From: Elusimicrobium sp.
GTDB taxonomy: Bacteria; Elusimicrobiota; Elusimicrobia; Elusimicrobiales; Elusimicrobiaceae
Assembly: GCA_015062115.1 (NCBI GenBank)
Contig: SUVG01000002.1
Span: 62,001-126,000, forward strand
Direction: 5' to 3'
DNA: 64,000 bases
The notes under the pieces: model-generated
Databases searched by the model: none
What the model was told of the DNA's origin: nothing
The model's input: only the letters and a program-made list of their open reading frames with translations
Program-made: the position numbers and the translations under genes
Shown here: positions 7,247-15,148 of the stretch, piece after piece
How positions within the stretch are numbered: the stretch's first letter is position 1
Layout: every line of letters starts with the position of its first letter

Positions 7247-9741
7247 CTATAGATGACGCTTTAAAAACTTTAAATCCCCAGCAATTGGAAGCGGTGGAAT
7301 ATAATGATGGGCCGTGTTTGATTGTGGCCGGTGCCGGAACGGGTAAAACCAAAACCCTCACCACCAAAATTGCCAAACTCATTGCGGACGGACTCAATCC
7401 TTCTCGTATTTTGGCCGTTACCTTTACCAACAAAGCCGCTCAGGAAATGCGCGAGCGTGTGGAAGCGTTGGTGCCCGGTATGGGCAACCGCGTGTGGATA
7501 CATACCTTTCACTCGTTTGGGGTGCGTATTTTGCGCCAGCACGCAGGGGTGATCGGCCTGTCGCGCGATTTTGCCATTTATGATGATGCCGACCAAAAAA
7601 AGGTAGTCAGTTTGATTTTGGAGCAAATGGGCATCAAAGACCCTAAAAAAGAAATCAACCAAATTGTCAGTATCATTTCGCGTGCTAAAGATGATATGGT
7701 CTCGCCTGACACGCTGATGCAAAGCGCTACGGCCAGCGGCATGGACGGAAAGATTCGGGCCGCGGAAGTGTACCGCCGCTACGAACAAAAACTCAAAGAA
7801 GCCGGCGCGCTGGACTTTGGAGATTTGCTCGTTAAAACCGTTGTTTTACTGCGCGACCATGAGGATATCCGCTCCTACTACCAAGAATTTTTCCAATATA
7901 TTTTGGTGGACGAATACCAGGATACCAACCATACCCAGTATCTCATTACCAAGTTTCTTGCGGCCAAACGTCGCAAACTGTGCGTCGTGGGCGACCCCGA
8001 CCAAAGCATTTACTCGTGGCGCGGGGCGAATATCCGCAATATTTTGGAATTTGAAAAAGATTTCCAAGATACCAAAACCATTACTTTAGAGCAAAACTAC
8101 CGCTCTACCAAAGTTATTTTGGAAGCCTCCAACAAACTTATTACCAAGAACAAAAAACGCAAAGAAAAAAGTTTGTTTACCGATAAAGGCTCCGGCGACC
8201 CGATTGAAGTGCGCCAGTTAACCTCGGAAGGCGACGAAGCCCGCTGGGTAAGCCAAAATATCAAAGCCTTGGTGGACGAAGACGGCGCAAGCCTCAAAGA
8301 TGTGGCCGTTTTCTACCGCACCAACGCGCAGAGCCGCAGTTTTGAAGATTGTTTCCGCCGTTATCAAATTCCTTATCGTTTGGTCGGTACCGTGCGTTTC
8401 TACGACCGCAAGGAAATAAAAGATATTATGTGCTATGCGCGTATTCTTATCAATCCGGCCGATAATGTCAGCCTTTTACGCATTATCAATACCCCTACGC
8501 GCGGCCTTGGAAAGGTGGCACAGGATAGGCTTTTGGTTTATGCGGAAGAAAAACATTGTTCGTTGTATGATGCCCTTAAAAATGCCGCTTTTGTGCCGGG
8601 GCTCAGTTCTGCCGCGGTGAAAGCCGCCATTAAACTGGTACAACTGTTCGAAAATTGGCGCGGAGATATGTTGCTTACGGATCCGGCGGATATTTTCCAT
8701 AAAATTCTAATTGAATCGGGGTACATGGACGCCGTAAAAGCCGAAATGGAAAAAGACCCCGAGGCCGAATCCCGCCTGCAAAACTTGGACGCGCTTATCA
8801 ACGCCGTAAAAGAATACGAAGACCGTTGCCGCAAAGGGGAAAAAGAGCCTTCCGTGTCGGACTTTTTGCAAGAAATTTCGCTCCTTTCGGGAGAAGACGA
8901 TTCCAACGCGGGCGAAGGCGGCGCGGTAACCCTGATGACCGTTCACTTGGCTAAGGGGCTTGAGTTTGATGATGTTTTTGTTACCGGGCTAGAGGAAAAC
9001 CTGTTCCCTATCGGCCGCGATAACGAAGACGAACTGGAAGAAGAACGCCGATTGTGTTATGTAGCCATGACGCGTGCGCGTAAACGCCTGTATTTAACTT
9101 ATGCTTCTTCCCGCCGCAAATTCGGGCAGGTGCAGAACAATTTGCCTTCCCGTTTCTTGTTCGAAAGCGGCCTTTTGGACGAAAACGAAATGCAGGAAAC
9201 CAGCCAACCCCGCTATACAGATTATCAATCTAAATACGGGTTGTACGGCGCGGGGGCTTCGGGCGGATATCGGGGCGGAAATTACGGAAACGGGTATGTT
9301 CGCGGGCGGAATAATTTTGGCGGGAATCGCTATCAAAATTTTGAAGGATATGCCAGCAAGAGCCGTTTTCAAAAACGCTACGACCAAGACGGCTACGAAA
9401 TCGAAGAGGACGATTTGGATTATACTTCCTCGTCTTATGGCGGTTCGTCGGGCATTGGTTCTTTGTATGCGCGGCCGTCTTTTAGTAAACCTTCCGGCTT
9501 TAGCGGAGGGGGGAGTTCGCCTGCCTCCTCTTCTGCCGCCCACGCGAAGCCGCCGTCTGCCCCGGCGGAAAAAAATGCCGACGGCGTGGCCGTTGGCGGT
9601 TTGGTAAAGCATGGGGTATTCGGGCAAGGGAAAATTGTGCAGATAGCCGGTTCCGGCGAAAGCACTAAAATTACCGTGGTGTTTGGTAACGGTACGCGCC
9701 GAACTTTTATGCTTAAGTTTGCCCCGCTGGAAATTCTGTAA
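7243..9741 (+). CDS. pcrA: ATP-dependent DNA helicase UvrD/PcrA with a Gly-rich linker
   Basis: An 832-residue superfamily 1A 3'-5' helicase for repair and replication-fork maintenance. Motifs in order: Q-motif LNPQQLEAV (10-18), Walker A AGAGTGKT (29-36), VDEYQDTN (motif II, about 222), GDPDQSIYSWRGA (motif III), QNYRST (IV), MTVHLAKGLEFDDVF (V) and YVAMTRARKRLYL (VI). The C-terminus carries the PcrA tail (VKHGVFGQGKI...GTRRTF), which in PcrA contacts RNA polymerase or other partners. Between motif VI and that tail, about residues 655-785, is a low-complexity segment rich in Gly, Tyr, Arg, Asn and Ser with RGG/RGR motifs, much more elaborate than usual. A terminator follows at 9761-9791. Confidence 0.96.
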   Translation: MTIDDALKTLNPQQLEAVEYNDGPCLIVAGAGTGKTKTLTTKIAKLIADGLNPSRILAVTFTNKAAQEMRERVEALVPGMGNRVWIHTFHSFGVRILRQHAGVIGLSRDFAIYDDADQKKVVSLILEQMGIKDPKKEINQIVSIISRAKDDMVSPDTLMQSATASGMDGKIRAAEVYRRYEQKLKEAGALDFGDLLVKTVVLLRDHEDIRSYYQEFFQYILVDEYQDTNHTQYLITKFLAAKRRKLCVVGDPDQSIYSWRGANIRNILEFEKDFQDTKTITLEQNYRSTKVILEASNKLITKNKKRKEKSLFTDKGSGDPIEVRQLTSEGDEARWVSQNIKALVDEDGASLKDVAVFYRTNAQSRSFEDCFRRYQIPYRLVGTVRFYDRKEIKDIMCYARILINPADNVSLLRIINTPTRGLGKVAQDRLLVYAEEKHCSLYDALKNAAFVPGLSSAAVKAAIKLVQLFENWRGDMLLTDPADIFHKILIESGYMDAVKAEMEKDPEAESRLQNLDALINAVKEYEDRCRKGEKEPSVSDFLQEISLLSGEDDSNAGEGGAVTLMTVHLAKGLEFDDVFVTGLEENLFPIGRDNEDELEEERRLCYVAMTRARKRLYLTYASSRRKFGQVQNNLPSRFLFESGLLDENEMQETSQPRYTDYQSKYGLYGAGASGGYRGGNYGNGYVRGRNNFGGNRYQNFEGYASKSRFQKRYDQDGYEIEEDDLDYTSSSYGGSSGIGSLYARPSFSKPSGFSGGGSSPASSSAAHAKPPSAPAEKNADGVAVGGLVKHGVFGQGKIVQIAGSGESTKITVVFGNGTRRTFMLKFAPLEIL

Positions 9742-9760
9742 TCATTGAGATTTCCCAAAT

Positions 9761-9791
9761 AAAACCCCCCGCTGTTAAGCGGGGGTTTTTT
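9761..9791. terminator. Terminator after pcrA
   Basis: Stem 9761-9772 with 9779-9790 (AAAACCCCCCGC / GCGGGGGTTTTT), loop TGTTAA, with T-runs on both strands, so it can act in both directions. Confidence 0.88.
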
Positions 9792-9811
9792 ATGAAAGCT
9801 GCTCACAAAAA

Positions 9812-9947
9812 CCCCGCATGTAAGTGCGGGGATGAAGTGTGAAACCCGCTACTAGAAAACTTTGTTTTCTCTTTGTTGTTAGTAGCGGGCAAAATCAAGC
9901 GAAGCTGAGATTTTGGAGTAAAAGAAACCCCGGGCGTAAGCCCGGGG
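9812..9947. repeat. Array of hairpins in the pcrA - tRNA-Gln gap
   Basis: The 270-bp gap after pcrA holds no gene but a run of inverted repeats: CCCCGCA/TGCGGGG (9812-9831), CCCGCTACTA/TAGTAGCGGG (9845-9889) enclosing GAAAAC/GTTTTC (9855-9869), CAAAATC/GATTTTG (9890-9915) and CCCCGGGC/GCCCGGGG with loop GTAA (9928-9947). None is followed by a long T-run. The first and last share the layout AACCCCG...GTAAG...CGGGG. They may be decayed terminators or a small repeat element; no function can be read from the sequence. Confidence 0.6.
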
Positions 9948-9978
9948 AGTTTCATAGTTGATTTTCCCAAGATTTCAT

Positions 9979-10008
9979 AAAAAAAGAGAGCCTTTCAAAA
10001 GGCTCTCT
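9979..10008 (-). terminator. Terminator of tRNA-Gln
   Basis: On the minus strand AGAGAGCCTT (10008-9999) pairs with AAGGCTCTCT (9994-9985), and seven T residues (9985-9979) follow, directly downstream of the tRNA. Confidence 0.88.
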
Positions 10009-10011
10009 AAA

Positions 10012-10085
10012 TGGTTTCCGGACTAGGACTCGAACCTAGAATGACGGGACCAAAACCCGTAGTGATACCATTTCACCATCCGGAA
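10012..10085 (-). tRNA. tRNA-Gln (anticodon TTG)
   Basis: Minus-strand cloverleaf: acceptor TTCCGGA/TCCGGAA, D stem GTGA/TCAC, anticodon stem ACGGG/CCCGT with loop TTTTGGT (anticodon TTG, reads CAA), T arm CTAGG/CCTAG. Discriminator A, and the 3' CCA is encoded (10012-10014), unlike the other two tRNAs in the window. GatB at 48.3 kb suggests that charging may go through Glu-tRNA(Gln). Confidence 0.96.
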
Positions 10086-10150
10086 GTAAATTTATTTCAT
10101 CACAGTGTTTGAAAAGCGAGTTAAAAAAAACGGTTTTGCTGTGCTGAATA

Positions 10151-10462
10151 CTACTTTACTTCATGTGCTTCTGTGGAACTGATGTTTTTCTCTGGCCCTT
10201 GAGGATTCTTTAGCAATTCTTGCCGATAGGCTTTCAAAATGCTTTCCTCTAGGTACTCCCGAAACTCTTGATTGACTGGGTGAACCATGTCTTTATGAGT
10301 TCCGTCCGGTAATTTCCGGGAAGGCATACACAGAAAAACGCCCTTCGTTCCTTCCACTACCTTCATGTTTCTTACAACGAAAGAATCGTCAAATGTTGCG
10401 CTGGCAAATGCCTTCAGGCGATCCTCTCCCATAAGATGAATCCTTATCTCCGTGATTTTCAT
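10151..10462 (-). CDS. spoVG: SpoVG family regulatory protein
   Basis: A 103-residue protein with the SpoVG core: MKITEIRIHL, LKAFASATFDDSFVVRNMKV, and VFLCMPSRKLPDGTHKDMVHPVN. SpoVG proteins are small nucleic-acid-binding regulators found far beyond spore formers, where they influence division, envelope and stress genes. ATG 10462 is preceded by CACAGGAGTTTGACTG with an excellent AGGAG, but both the ribosome site and the first 24 codons lie inside the 3' end of ispE, in another frame. The ispE-spoVG order is common in bacteria; the 74-nt overlap is not. The end is followed by tRNA-Gln on the same strand. Confidence 0.93.
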   Translation of the reverse strand: MKITEIRIHLMGEDRLKAFASATFDDSFVVRNMKVVEGTKGVFLCMPSRKLPDGTHKDMVHPVNQEFREYLEESILKAYRQELLKNPQGPEKNISSTEAHEVK

Positions 10463-11354
10463 CAGTCAAACTCCTGTGAAATGTCGTAAAGAACACTGTT
10501 CGTTCCGTATTTTGCAAATTCTTTACTAATTTCTTTGCATCTTCCTCAGTTTCAACCAAAGCAAAAACTGTGGAACCGGAACCGGACATCAGGACTGCAT
10601 CGGCATTTGTCTTTTTCAAATCGAGCAGTACATTTCTTACAGAGTTTGTAAAAGGAACAACACATTCCTCCAGCCGGTTGAACAACAGGTGTTTCCACCC
10701 GGCCAGGGGTCTGGCGCATCTTATGTCTGTTATTAGTTTATCTAATTTGGAAAGATTTGTCAACACTTCCTCTTTTCCCGGCAAGGTCAAACGGGCAAAA
10801 ACCCCTTTAGTGGGTACTACCGTATTGGGGTAGGCCAATACCAAGTAGGGCAAGGTTTCCCCTGCGGGCACCGGGGTTAATTTTTCGCCGATGCCTTCCC
10901 CTTTCAAAAAGGTATCTTCATACATAAAGAGCGGTACATCTGCGCCCAGTTTAGCCGCCGCGGGCAAGAGTTCGTTTTTATCTTTCTTAAAAATTTCGCA
11001 AAGAGCCAGCAAAACGCCGGCCGCGTCCGAAGATCCGCCGCCAAGCCCGGCCCCGGTGGGGGTGTGTTTATCAAGAACCATATTGATGCGGGCCTGCAAG
11101 TTAAAATGCTCCAAAAAAGCGCGGGCCGCGCGGCAAACCAAATTGCTTTCATCTGCTTTTAGCATCTTGCCCACGGGGCCCGTCAGCGTTAGAGCCAGCG
11201 TGGTTTCTGCGGCGGGTTCGGCTTCCAGAGTTAAGGAGTCGCCGATGTTGATTTTGGCAAACAAAGTAGCCAGTTCGTGGTATCCGTTAGGCAGTTTTCC
11301 CGTTACTTCCAAAAATAAATTTACCTTTGCAGGACAAAAGCGTTCTACTTTCAT
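10389..11354 (-). CDS. ispE: 4-diphosphocytidyl-2-C-methyl-D-erythritol kinase
   Basis: IspE phosphorylates CDP-ME in the MEP isoprenoid pathway. The GHMP-kinase motifs are present: CPAKVNLFLEV with Lys10 near the start, the ATP loop PTGAGLGGGSSDAAG (99-113) with Asp110, and the C-terminal MSGSGSTVFALV. At 321 residues it is about 30-40 longer than usual because the C-terminus runs through the spoVG ribosome site and start; this tail (after about residue 292) is polar and Gly/Ser-rich and looks like read-through sequence rather than a domain. ATG 11354 follows AAAGGA and overlaps the stop of the MORN gene in ATGA, showing tight coupling in a minus-strand operon. Confidence 0.95.
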   Translation of the reverse strand: MKVERFCPAKVNLFLEVTGKLPNGYHELATLFAKINIGDSLTLEAEPAAETTLALTLTGPVGKMLKADESNLVCRAARAFLEHFNLQARINMVLDKHTPTGAGLGGGSSDAAGVLLALCEIFKKDKNELLPAAAKLGADVPLFMYEDTFLKGEGIGEKLTPVPAGETLPYLVLAYPNTVVPTKGVFARLTLPGKEEVLTNLSKLDKLITDIRCARPLAGWKHLLFNRLEECVVPFTNSVRNVLLDLKKTNADAVLMSGSGSTVFALVETEEDAKKLVKNLQNTERTVFFTTFHRSLTDENHGDKDSSYGRGSPEGICQRNI

Positions 11355-12424
11355 AGATTATTCCTTTCCGTGTTATGCACCAGGGCACCCCAGTGGTATT
11401 CTTCGCAGGCGAGCAACTCTCCGGTTTCGGAGAATACACGCCGCCGGCCTTCCAGCAAGCCGTCCGTATAAAATTCTTCCAAGTGGACTTTCCCGTTAGG
11501 AGAGTAGGATAAGCGTTCGCCGTCCAATTTACCGTTATTGTAATTCTCGCGATACCAAATTTCTCCCGTAGGGAAGAAAATTTCCCGTTCTCCGTGCAGT
11601 TTTCCTTCTTCAAAATGTTCCCGGGTTTCCACTTCCCCGTCGGCATAAAAGGTTTTTCGTTCGCCGTGTAATTTTCCGTTTTGGTAATGTTCTTTTATCA
11701 AGAACCGTCCTTTTGGGGCTCCTTTTACGCTAACCGTTCTTTCTCCTTCCAAGCGTGCATTTTTGTATGTGCATTTGGATACCACTACCCCTTCTTTGGT
11801 GTAGGTTAAATACTCGGCCTTTCCGTTTAATAAGCCGTCTTTGTATTGTTCTTGGCTGAGGATATCCCCGTTATCGGAAAAGCGGCGCATTTCGCCGTTT
11901 AATTTATTATTTTTATAGTGTGCCTCGGTTTTGATTTGGCCGTTTTCGTCAAATTCTTTTACTTCTCCGTCCGGAATTACACCCAATACTTCCAAAGATG
12001 CCCCGTTGGAAGAAATCGTTTCCTCGGCTACTTCCTTGCCGTTGATATAAAAGGAGTTGGAACTTTTGGTGCTTTTTAACACCGTGCCGGGGTAATGTGC
12101 TTCGGGCTTGGTTTCCGATTTAGAGAGAATTTTGGTGGAGTGGCGTTCGGTAATTTGTATCAGGTGCCCGTCTTTGTATTCTTCACTGAAAGAAACCGAA
12201 CCGTCGGCGAGGTTTTGCACTTCTAATTTCCCGTTTAATTTCCCGTTGATTAAGTTTTTTATTGTGGCGGAAGAAACCTGGTATTCGGTTATTTCTCCGT
12301 CGGGAATTTTGCCGGAGGTATTGATAACATTTTGTTCCTTATCCAAAAATTCTTTTGCCAAGGGAAGGGCTTTGTAATAAGTGCGTCCGGTGGGGGAAAT
12401 GATACAAATTATTTTTTCTTTCAT
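11351..12424 (-). CDS. MORN-repeat (YwqK-like) protein
   Basis: A 357-residue protein built mainly of tandem 22-25 residue MORN-like repeats of the form Y-x-N/D-G-x-L-x-G-E-x-x-x-F/Y-x-x-x-G. Eight or so consecutive copies run from about residue 150 to the C-terminus (for example YKNNKLNGEMRRFSDNGDIL, FEEGKLHGEREIFFPTGEIW), with weaker copies before. Such proteins are often annotated as YwqK-family antitoxins, but the fold is a generic beta-hairpin ladder and no toxin gene is next to it, so I do not assign that role. There is no signal peptide. AGAGGA precedes ATG 12424. It sits upstream of ispE with a 4-nt overlap; whether this reflects function or only transcription is unclear. Confidence 0.8.
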   Translation of the reverse strand: MKEKIICIISPTGRTYYKALPLAKEFLDKEQNVINTSGKIPDGEITEYQVSSATIKNLINGKLNGKLEVQNLADGSVSFSEEYKDGHLIQITERHSTKILSKSETKPEAHYPGTVLKSTKSSNSFYINGKEVAEETISSNGASLEVLGVIPDGEVKEFDENGQIKTEAHYKNNKLNGEMRRFSDNGDILSQEQYKDGLLNGKAEYLTYTKEGVVVSKCTYKNARLEGERTVSVKGAPKGRFLIKEHYQNGKLHGERKTFYADGEVETREHFEEGKLHGEREIFFPTGEIWYRENYNNGKLDGERLSYSPNGKVHLEEFYTDGLLEGRRRVFSETGELLACEEYHWGALVHNTERNNL

Positions 12425-12476
12425 AAAATTCCTCTGTTATTGAAGTAATTTTACAATACTTTTAGGGTGAAAGTTT

Positions 12477-13181
12477 TTAATTCCCTGCTTTTTGGAAATC
12501 GTTTACCTGCCTGAAAAACCGATTCCATGCCGGGGTATTTTCGGTAAGACGGCGGTTAAAAAGTTTTTTGTGCCGTTCAAAAATCTCGTGTAATTTTTTG
12601 TTGGTTTTGTCGTCGGTTTTGTTTTGGCGAGCGGCAAATTCTTCGGCCGATTTACTTTCGCGCGCATTTTTGTAAGATTCTTTTTCATCGTCAACCAACA
12701 CCCGCATCACTTCGCGCTTGGCTCTTGCCCCGAAAAGGGGTTCCGTTTCGTTAGCCAAATCGGCGTTGCGCATACGCCGTTGGTTGAGGAAAGCGTCCAG
12801 GCGTGCGCTGGCTTCGGGGCCGAGTGCTTTATTCTTTAAGGGGGGGCGAAGCTCTTCCAGTGTAATTTGTAAAAAAGAGGCGGAGTTTTTCGGCTCGGCC
12901 GAAGGAACGGGCTTGGCTGGGCGGGTTTCGTAAGGAATCGTAATAAGTTTTACATTTTTTTCTTTAGGAGAAAACTTTTTAAGTTGTTTTTTAACCGATT
13001 TCCACAAATTTTCCGTTTGAATTTTCGGTTGGGGAACTTGATAAACCCGTCCGGTATTTTGTGTAGCGTACTGTACACCGATATTTTGCGTGAGTTGCAG
13101 GCCGAAACGCAACGAATTCGCAAAGAAGTGAAGCGAAATGCCGAGTAATACAAAGCCCAAGATGATTTTGAATCGGCTCAT
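12477..13181 (-). CDS. Unknown membrane-anchored protein
   Basis: I do not recognise this 234-residue protein. Residues 5-22 (KIILGFVLLGISLHFFANS) form one hydrophobic segment that could be an anchor or uncleaved signal. A basic, proline-containing stretch follows (VPQPKIQTENLWKS... to about residue 100), then a highly charged, helix-prone C-terminal half with many Lys, Arg, Glu and Asn. ATG 13181 follows AGGAAAAGG. It lies 21 nt downstream of the thioredoxin-fold lipoprotein, so the two envelope proteins are probably co-expressed and may work together. Confidence 0.62.
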   Translation of the reverse strand: MSRFKIILGFVLLGISLHFFANSLRFGLQLTQNIGVQYATQNTGRVYQVPQPKIQTENLWKSVKKQLKKFSPKEKNVKLITIPYETRPAKPVPSAEPKNSASFLQITLEELRPPLKNKALGPEASARLDAFLNQRRMRNADLANETEPLFGARAKREVMRVLVDDEKESYKNARESKSAEEFAARQNKTDDKTNKKLHEIFERHKKLFNRRLTENTPAWNRFFRQVNDFQKAGN

Positions 13182-13202
13182 GACCTTTTCCTAACGCTTC
13201 CG

Positions 13203-14105
13203 TTACAGCGAGTTGGAGCGCGTGTTGATATTGCGGATATTTTTGGCGTTTTGCGTCATCAATTGGTTGAGTTGTTTGTTTTGTTCGGTTAACAGTTCGC
13301 GTTGCTTAGTCAAATAATCGGTAAACGTAGCAGAAACGGAGGCTTCTTGTTTCAGTTTCCGTTCGGTGGCGGTGGTAATCATCAACGCTTTGTTTTTCAC
13401 CGTTTCGCCGAAAGTGGTACCGATATCGGTTAAGGTTTTTTGATTGGCCAGTTGCACGGCGCTGAGAGCGCGTTTCATGCGGGCTAAATCGGCTTGCGGA
13501 GCAACACCTTTGATTTCATCGGACTCCATGGTTACTTCTATAATTTGCGGTAAGGGTTTTTGAGGAACGGCAGGATTCTTCCGTACAAAGGCAGCCAATT
13601 CTTTTTTCGTAATTTGTTGTGCTTTTTGATCTAAGGGGTAGCCTTGCGCCACAGAGGATCCGATGAAGAAAGCCGGATAATTGATGCGTTGCATTTTGTG
13701 TTTTCGCATCATATCGTGCAATAATTCTTCATTTTTGGGTACAGATAAGTCATATTCTGTTAAAGCAACTTTTCCACTGTATTGCTCTTTAAATTTTTGG
13801 GCCCAACCATCTTTTTTCAAGCGTTGGCAACGTCCACAGTGAGGACTGACAAACAGCATGGCCGGTAACGGGGTGGCCGGTTTCAGATTAGCAAGGTCGG
13901 GAGATTGAGCGGCTGACAGCTTGGTATTTTTCCCAAGTTGTTGAGGTTGTAGTGCGGCTAATTTATCCGAGTGGGCAAGGGCTTTCATGCTTACACCGGC
14001 AAACTGTTGCAGCCAAAATAATTTAATTTTTTGATCCTGTTCTTTGGATGTACAACCACAGCAAAGTACAGCGATAACACTTAAAAACAGAAAATATTTT
14101 TTCAT
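13203..14105 (-). CDS. Thioredoxin-fold lipoprotein
   Basis: The protein starts with a lipoprotein signal (MKKYFLFLSVIAVLCCGCTS, lipidated Cys probably 18), so it should be membrane-anchored on the outside of the cytoplasmic membrane. Residues about 80-175 resemble a thioredoxin fold: AMLFVSPHCGRCQRLKKDGW carries a CxxC redox pair (CGRC) and NYPAFFIG supplies the expected cis-proline. The C-terminal third is a helical, Gln/Asn/Thr-rich region with probable coiled coil. A disulfide reductase or isomerase role in the periplasm is the simplest inference. An in-frame ATG lies immediately upstream (14108) and either Met could be used behind AAGGGGTG; the longer frame to 14234 has no ribosome site and would overlap tatD. 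Confidence 0.72.
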   Translation of the reverse strand: MKKYFLFLSVIAVLCCGCTSKEQDQKIKLFWLQQFAGVSMKALAHSDKLAALQPQQLGKNTKLSAAQSPDLANLKPATPLPAMLFVSPHCGRCQRLKKDGWAQKFKEQYSGKVALTEYDLSVPKNEELLHDMMRKHKMQRINYPAFFIGSSVAQGYPLDQKAQQITKKELAAFVRKNPAVPQKPLPQIIEVTMESDEIKGVAPQADLARMKRALSAVQLANQKTLTDIGTTFGETVKNKALMITTATERKLKQEASVSATFTDYLTKQRELLTEQNKQLNQLMTQNAKNIRNINTRSNSL

Positions 14106-14139
14106 CATATAAACACCCCTTTTCCCCACTATAACAAAT

Positions 14140-14949
14140 TTAATAAGTTCCGTACAATGCGTGGGCATTACGCGTGGTAATTTCCGCCAGTTCCGCCAGC
14201 GGCATATCCAGGTAGTCTGCCACAAATTGAGCAATCAAGGGTATATTGGACGGGTCGTTGCGTTTGCCGCGTTTTCCCTGAGGGGAAAGGTACGGACAGT
14301 CCGTTTCCAAAATAATTTTGTCCGCGCCCGCTTTTTTGACGGCTTCGCGGATATATTCGTTTTTCTTATACGAAAAACAACCGTTGATACCGAGTAATAA
14401 CCCCATGTCCAAAGCCTGTTTGGCTTCTTCGTACCGGGCGCAAAAACAATGTAACACCCCCGGGTGCGCGGTAGAGGTGGAAGGAGTCCACCCGTGTTTA
14501 AGCGTCTGGAAAGTGTCCGTGTAAGCGGCATAATCTTCCCCTTCTCGGCGGACATGAAGAACCACGGGCTTATTTGTGTGATTGGCCAAAGAAAGCAGTT
14601 GGCTGAAAACTTGTTGTTGTAAATCTTTCCCGGCAATATCCAGGCAGGTATAATCCAGGCCGATTTCGCCCACCGCCAAATTTTTTTTATGCGAAACAAG
14701 GGTGCTTAATTCTTGCAGGCCCGCTTCGGTAAGCAAAGGGGCGTATTCGGGGTGAACCCCCAAAACCGCATAGATTTGTTGCGGAAATTTTTCGGCTAAA
14801 GCCAAAGCCTGTTTCCACTCTTCGGGTGCGCAGCCGATTTCAATACTTTGAATCACCCCGGCTTGCGGAAGTGCTTGCGTGATTAAGGTATCCCGGTCTT
14901 GGTCAAAAGCGGGGTCGTTTAAGTGGGCGTGAGAATCAATAAATTGCAT
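14140..14949 (-). CDS. tatD: TatD family metal-dependent hydrolase
   Basis: A 269-residue TIM-barrel hydrolase. Metal-binding residues are visible: DSHAHLND (His7, His9), VGEIGLDY (Glu), VVLHVRR (His), GVLHCF (His) and LETDCPYLSPQGKRGKRNDP (Asp plus the family tail). TatD enzymes act as Mg2+-dependent 3'-5' exonucleases, some as D-aminoacyl-tRNA deacylases. The start ATG 14949 has no Shine-Dalgarno sequence; instead TAAAAT stands 6 nt before it, suggesting a leaderless message. It heads the minus-strand run that leads through the thioredoxin-fold lipoprotein toward ispE and spoVG, and is divergent from hrcA. Confidence 0.93.
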   Translation of the reverse strand: MQFIDSHAHLNDPAFDQDRDTLITQALPQAGVIQSIEIGCAPEEWKQALALAEKFPQQIYAVLGVHPEYAPLLTEAGLQELSTLVSHKKNLAVGEIGLDYTCLDIAGKDLQQQVFSQLLSLANHTNKPVVLHVRREGEDYAAYTDTFQTLKHGWTPSTSTAHPGVLHCFCARYEEAKQALDMGLLLGINGCFSYKKNEYIREAVKKAGADKIILETDCPYLSPQGKRGKRNDPSNIPLIAQFVADYLDMPLAELAEITTRNAHALYGTY

Positions 14950-14984
14950 ATTTATATTTTATCTTTTTTGGTGTTCCCTTGCAT
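14950..14984 (-). promoter_or_regulatory. Candidate leaderless promoter of tatD
   Basis: On the minus strand TAAAAT (14956-14961) is followed by ATAAAT and then the tatD ATG. A transcript starting 7 nt after the -10 would begin at the A of ATG. The -35 region (ATGCAA at 17 bp) is weak. The same 15 nt TAAAATATAAATATG occur at rsmE. Confidence 0.5.
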
Positions 14985-15118
14985 TAAAACGAATTTTTGA
15001 TTTTAGCTTTTCTTTTCTAATCCAAAAAACAGTTTGCAGGAGTTTGTTTTTTTCTGCAATACTCGAAGGAAGAGGGCAAGAAGAAAAGAGTTTCAAAATT
15101 AGCAGTCTTGAAAAGGGG

Positions 15119-15147
15119 TTGACAAGAATAACAGAATTGCATATAAT
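15119..15147 (+). promoter_or_regulatory. Consensus promoter of the heat-shock operon
   Basis: TTGACA (15119-15124) and TATAAT (15142-15147) are perfect sigma-70 hexamers at 17-bp spacing, abutting the CIRCE operator. Such a strong vegetative promoter fits control by the HrcA repressor rather than by an alternative sigma factor. Confidence 0.9.
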
Positions 15148-15148
15148 T

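Noticed and set aside
9812-9947. CRISPR-like array
   Set aside because: The hairpins differ in sequence and spacing; there are no identical direct repeats with unique spacers, and no cas genes.
11351-12424. YwqK-type antitoxin of a toxin-antitoxin pair
   Set aside because: MORN repeats are generic and the neighbours (ispE and a membrane protein) do not resemble a toxin.
14106-14234. N-terminal extension of the thioredoxin-fold lipoprotein
   Set aside because: Would overlap tatD and bury the lipoprotein signal; the ribosome site AAGGGGTG fits the start at 14105/14108.
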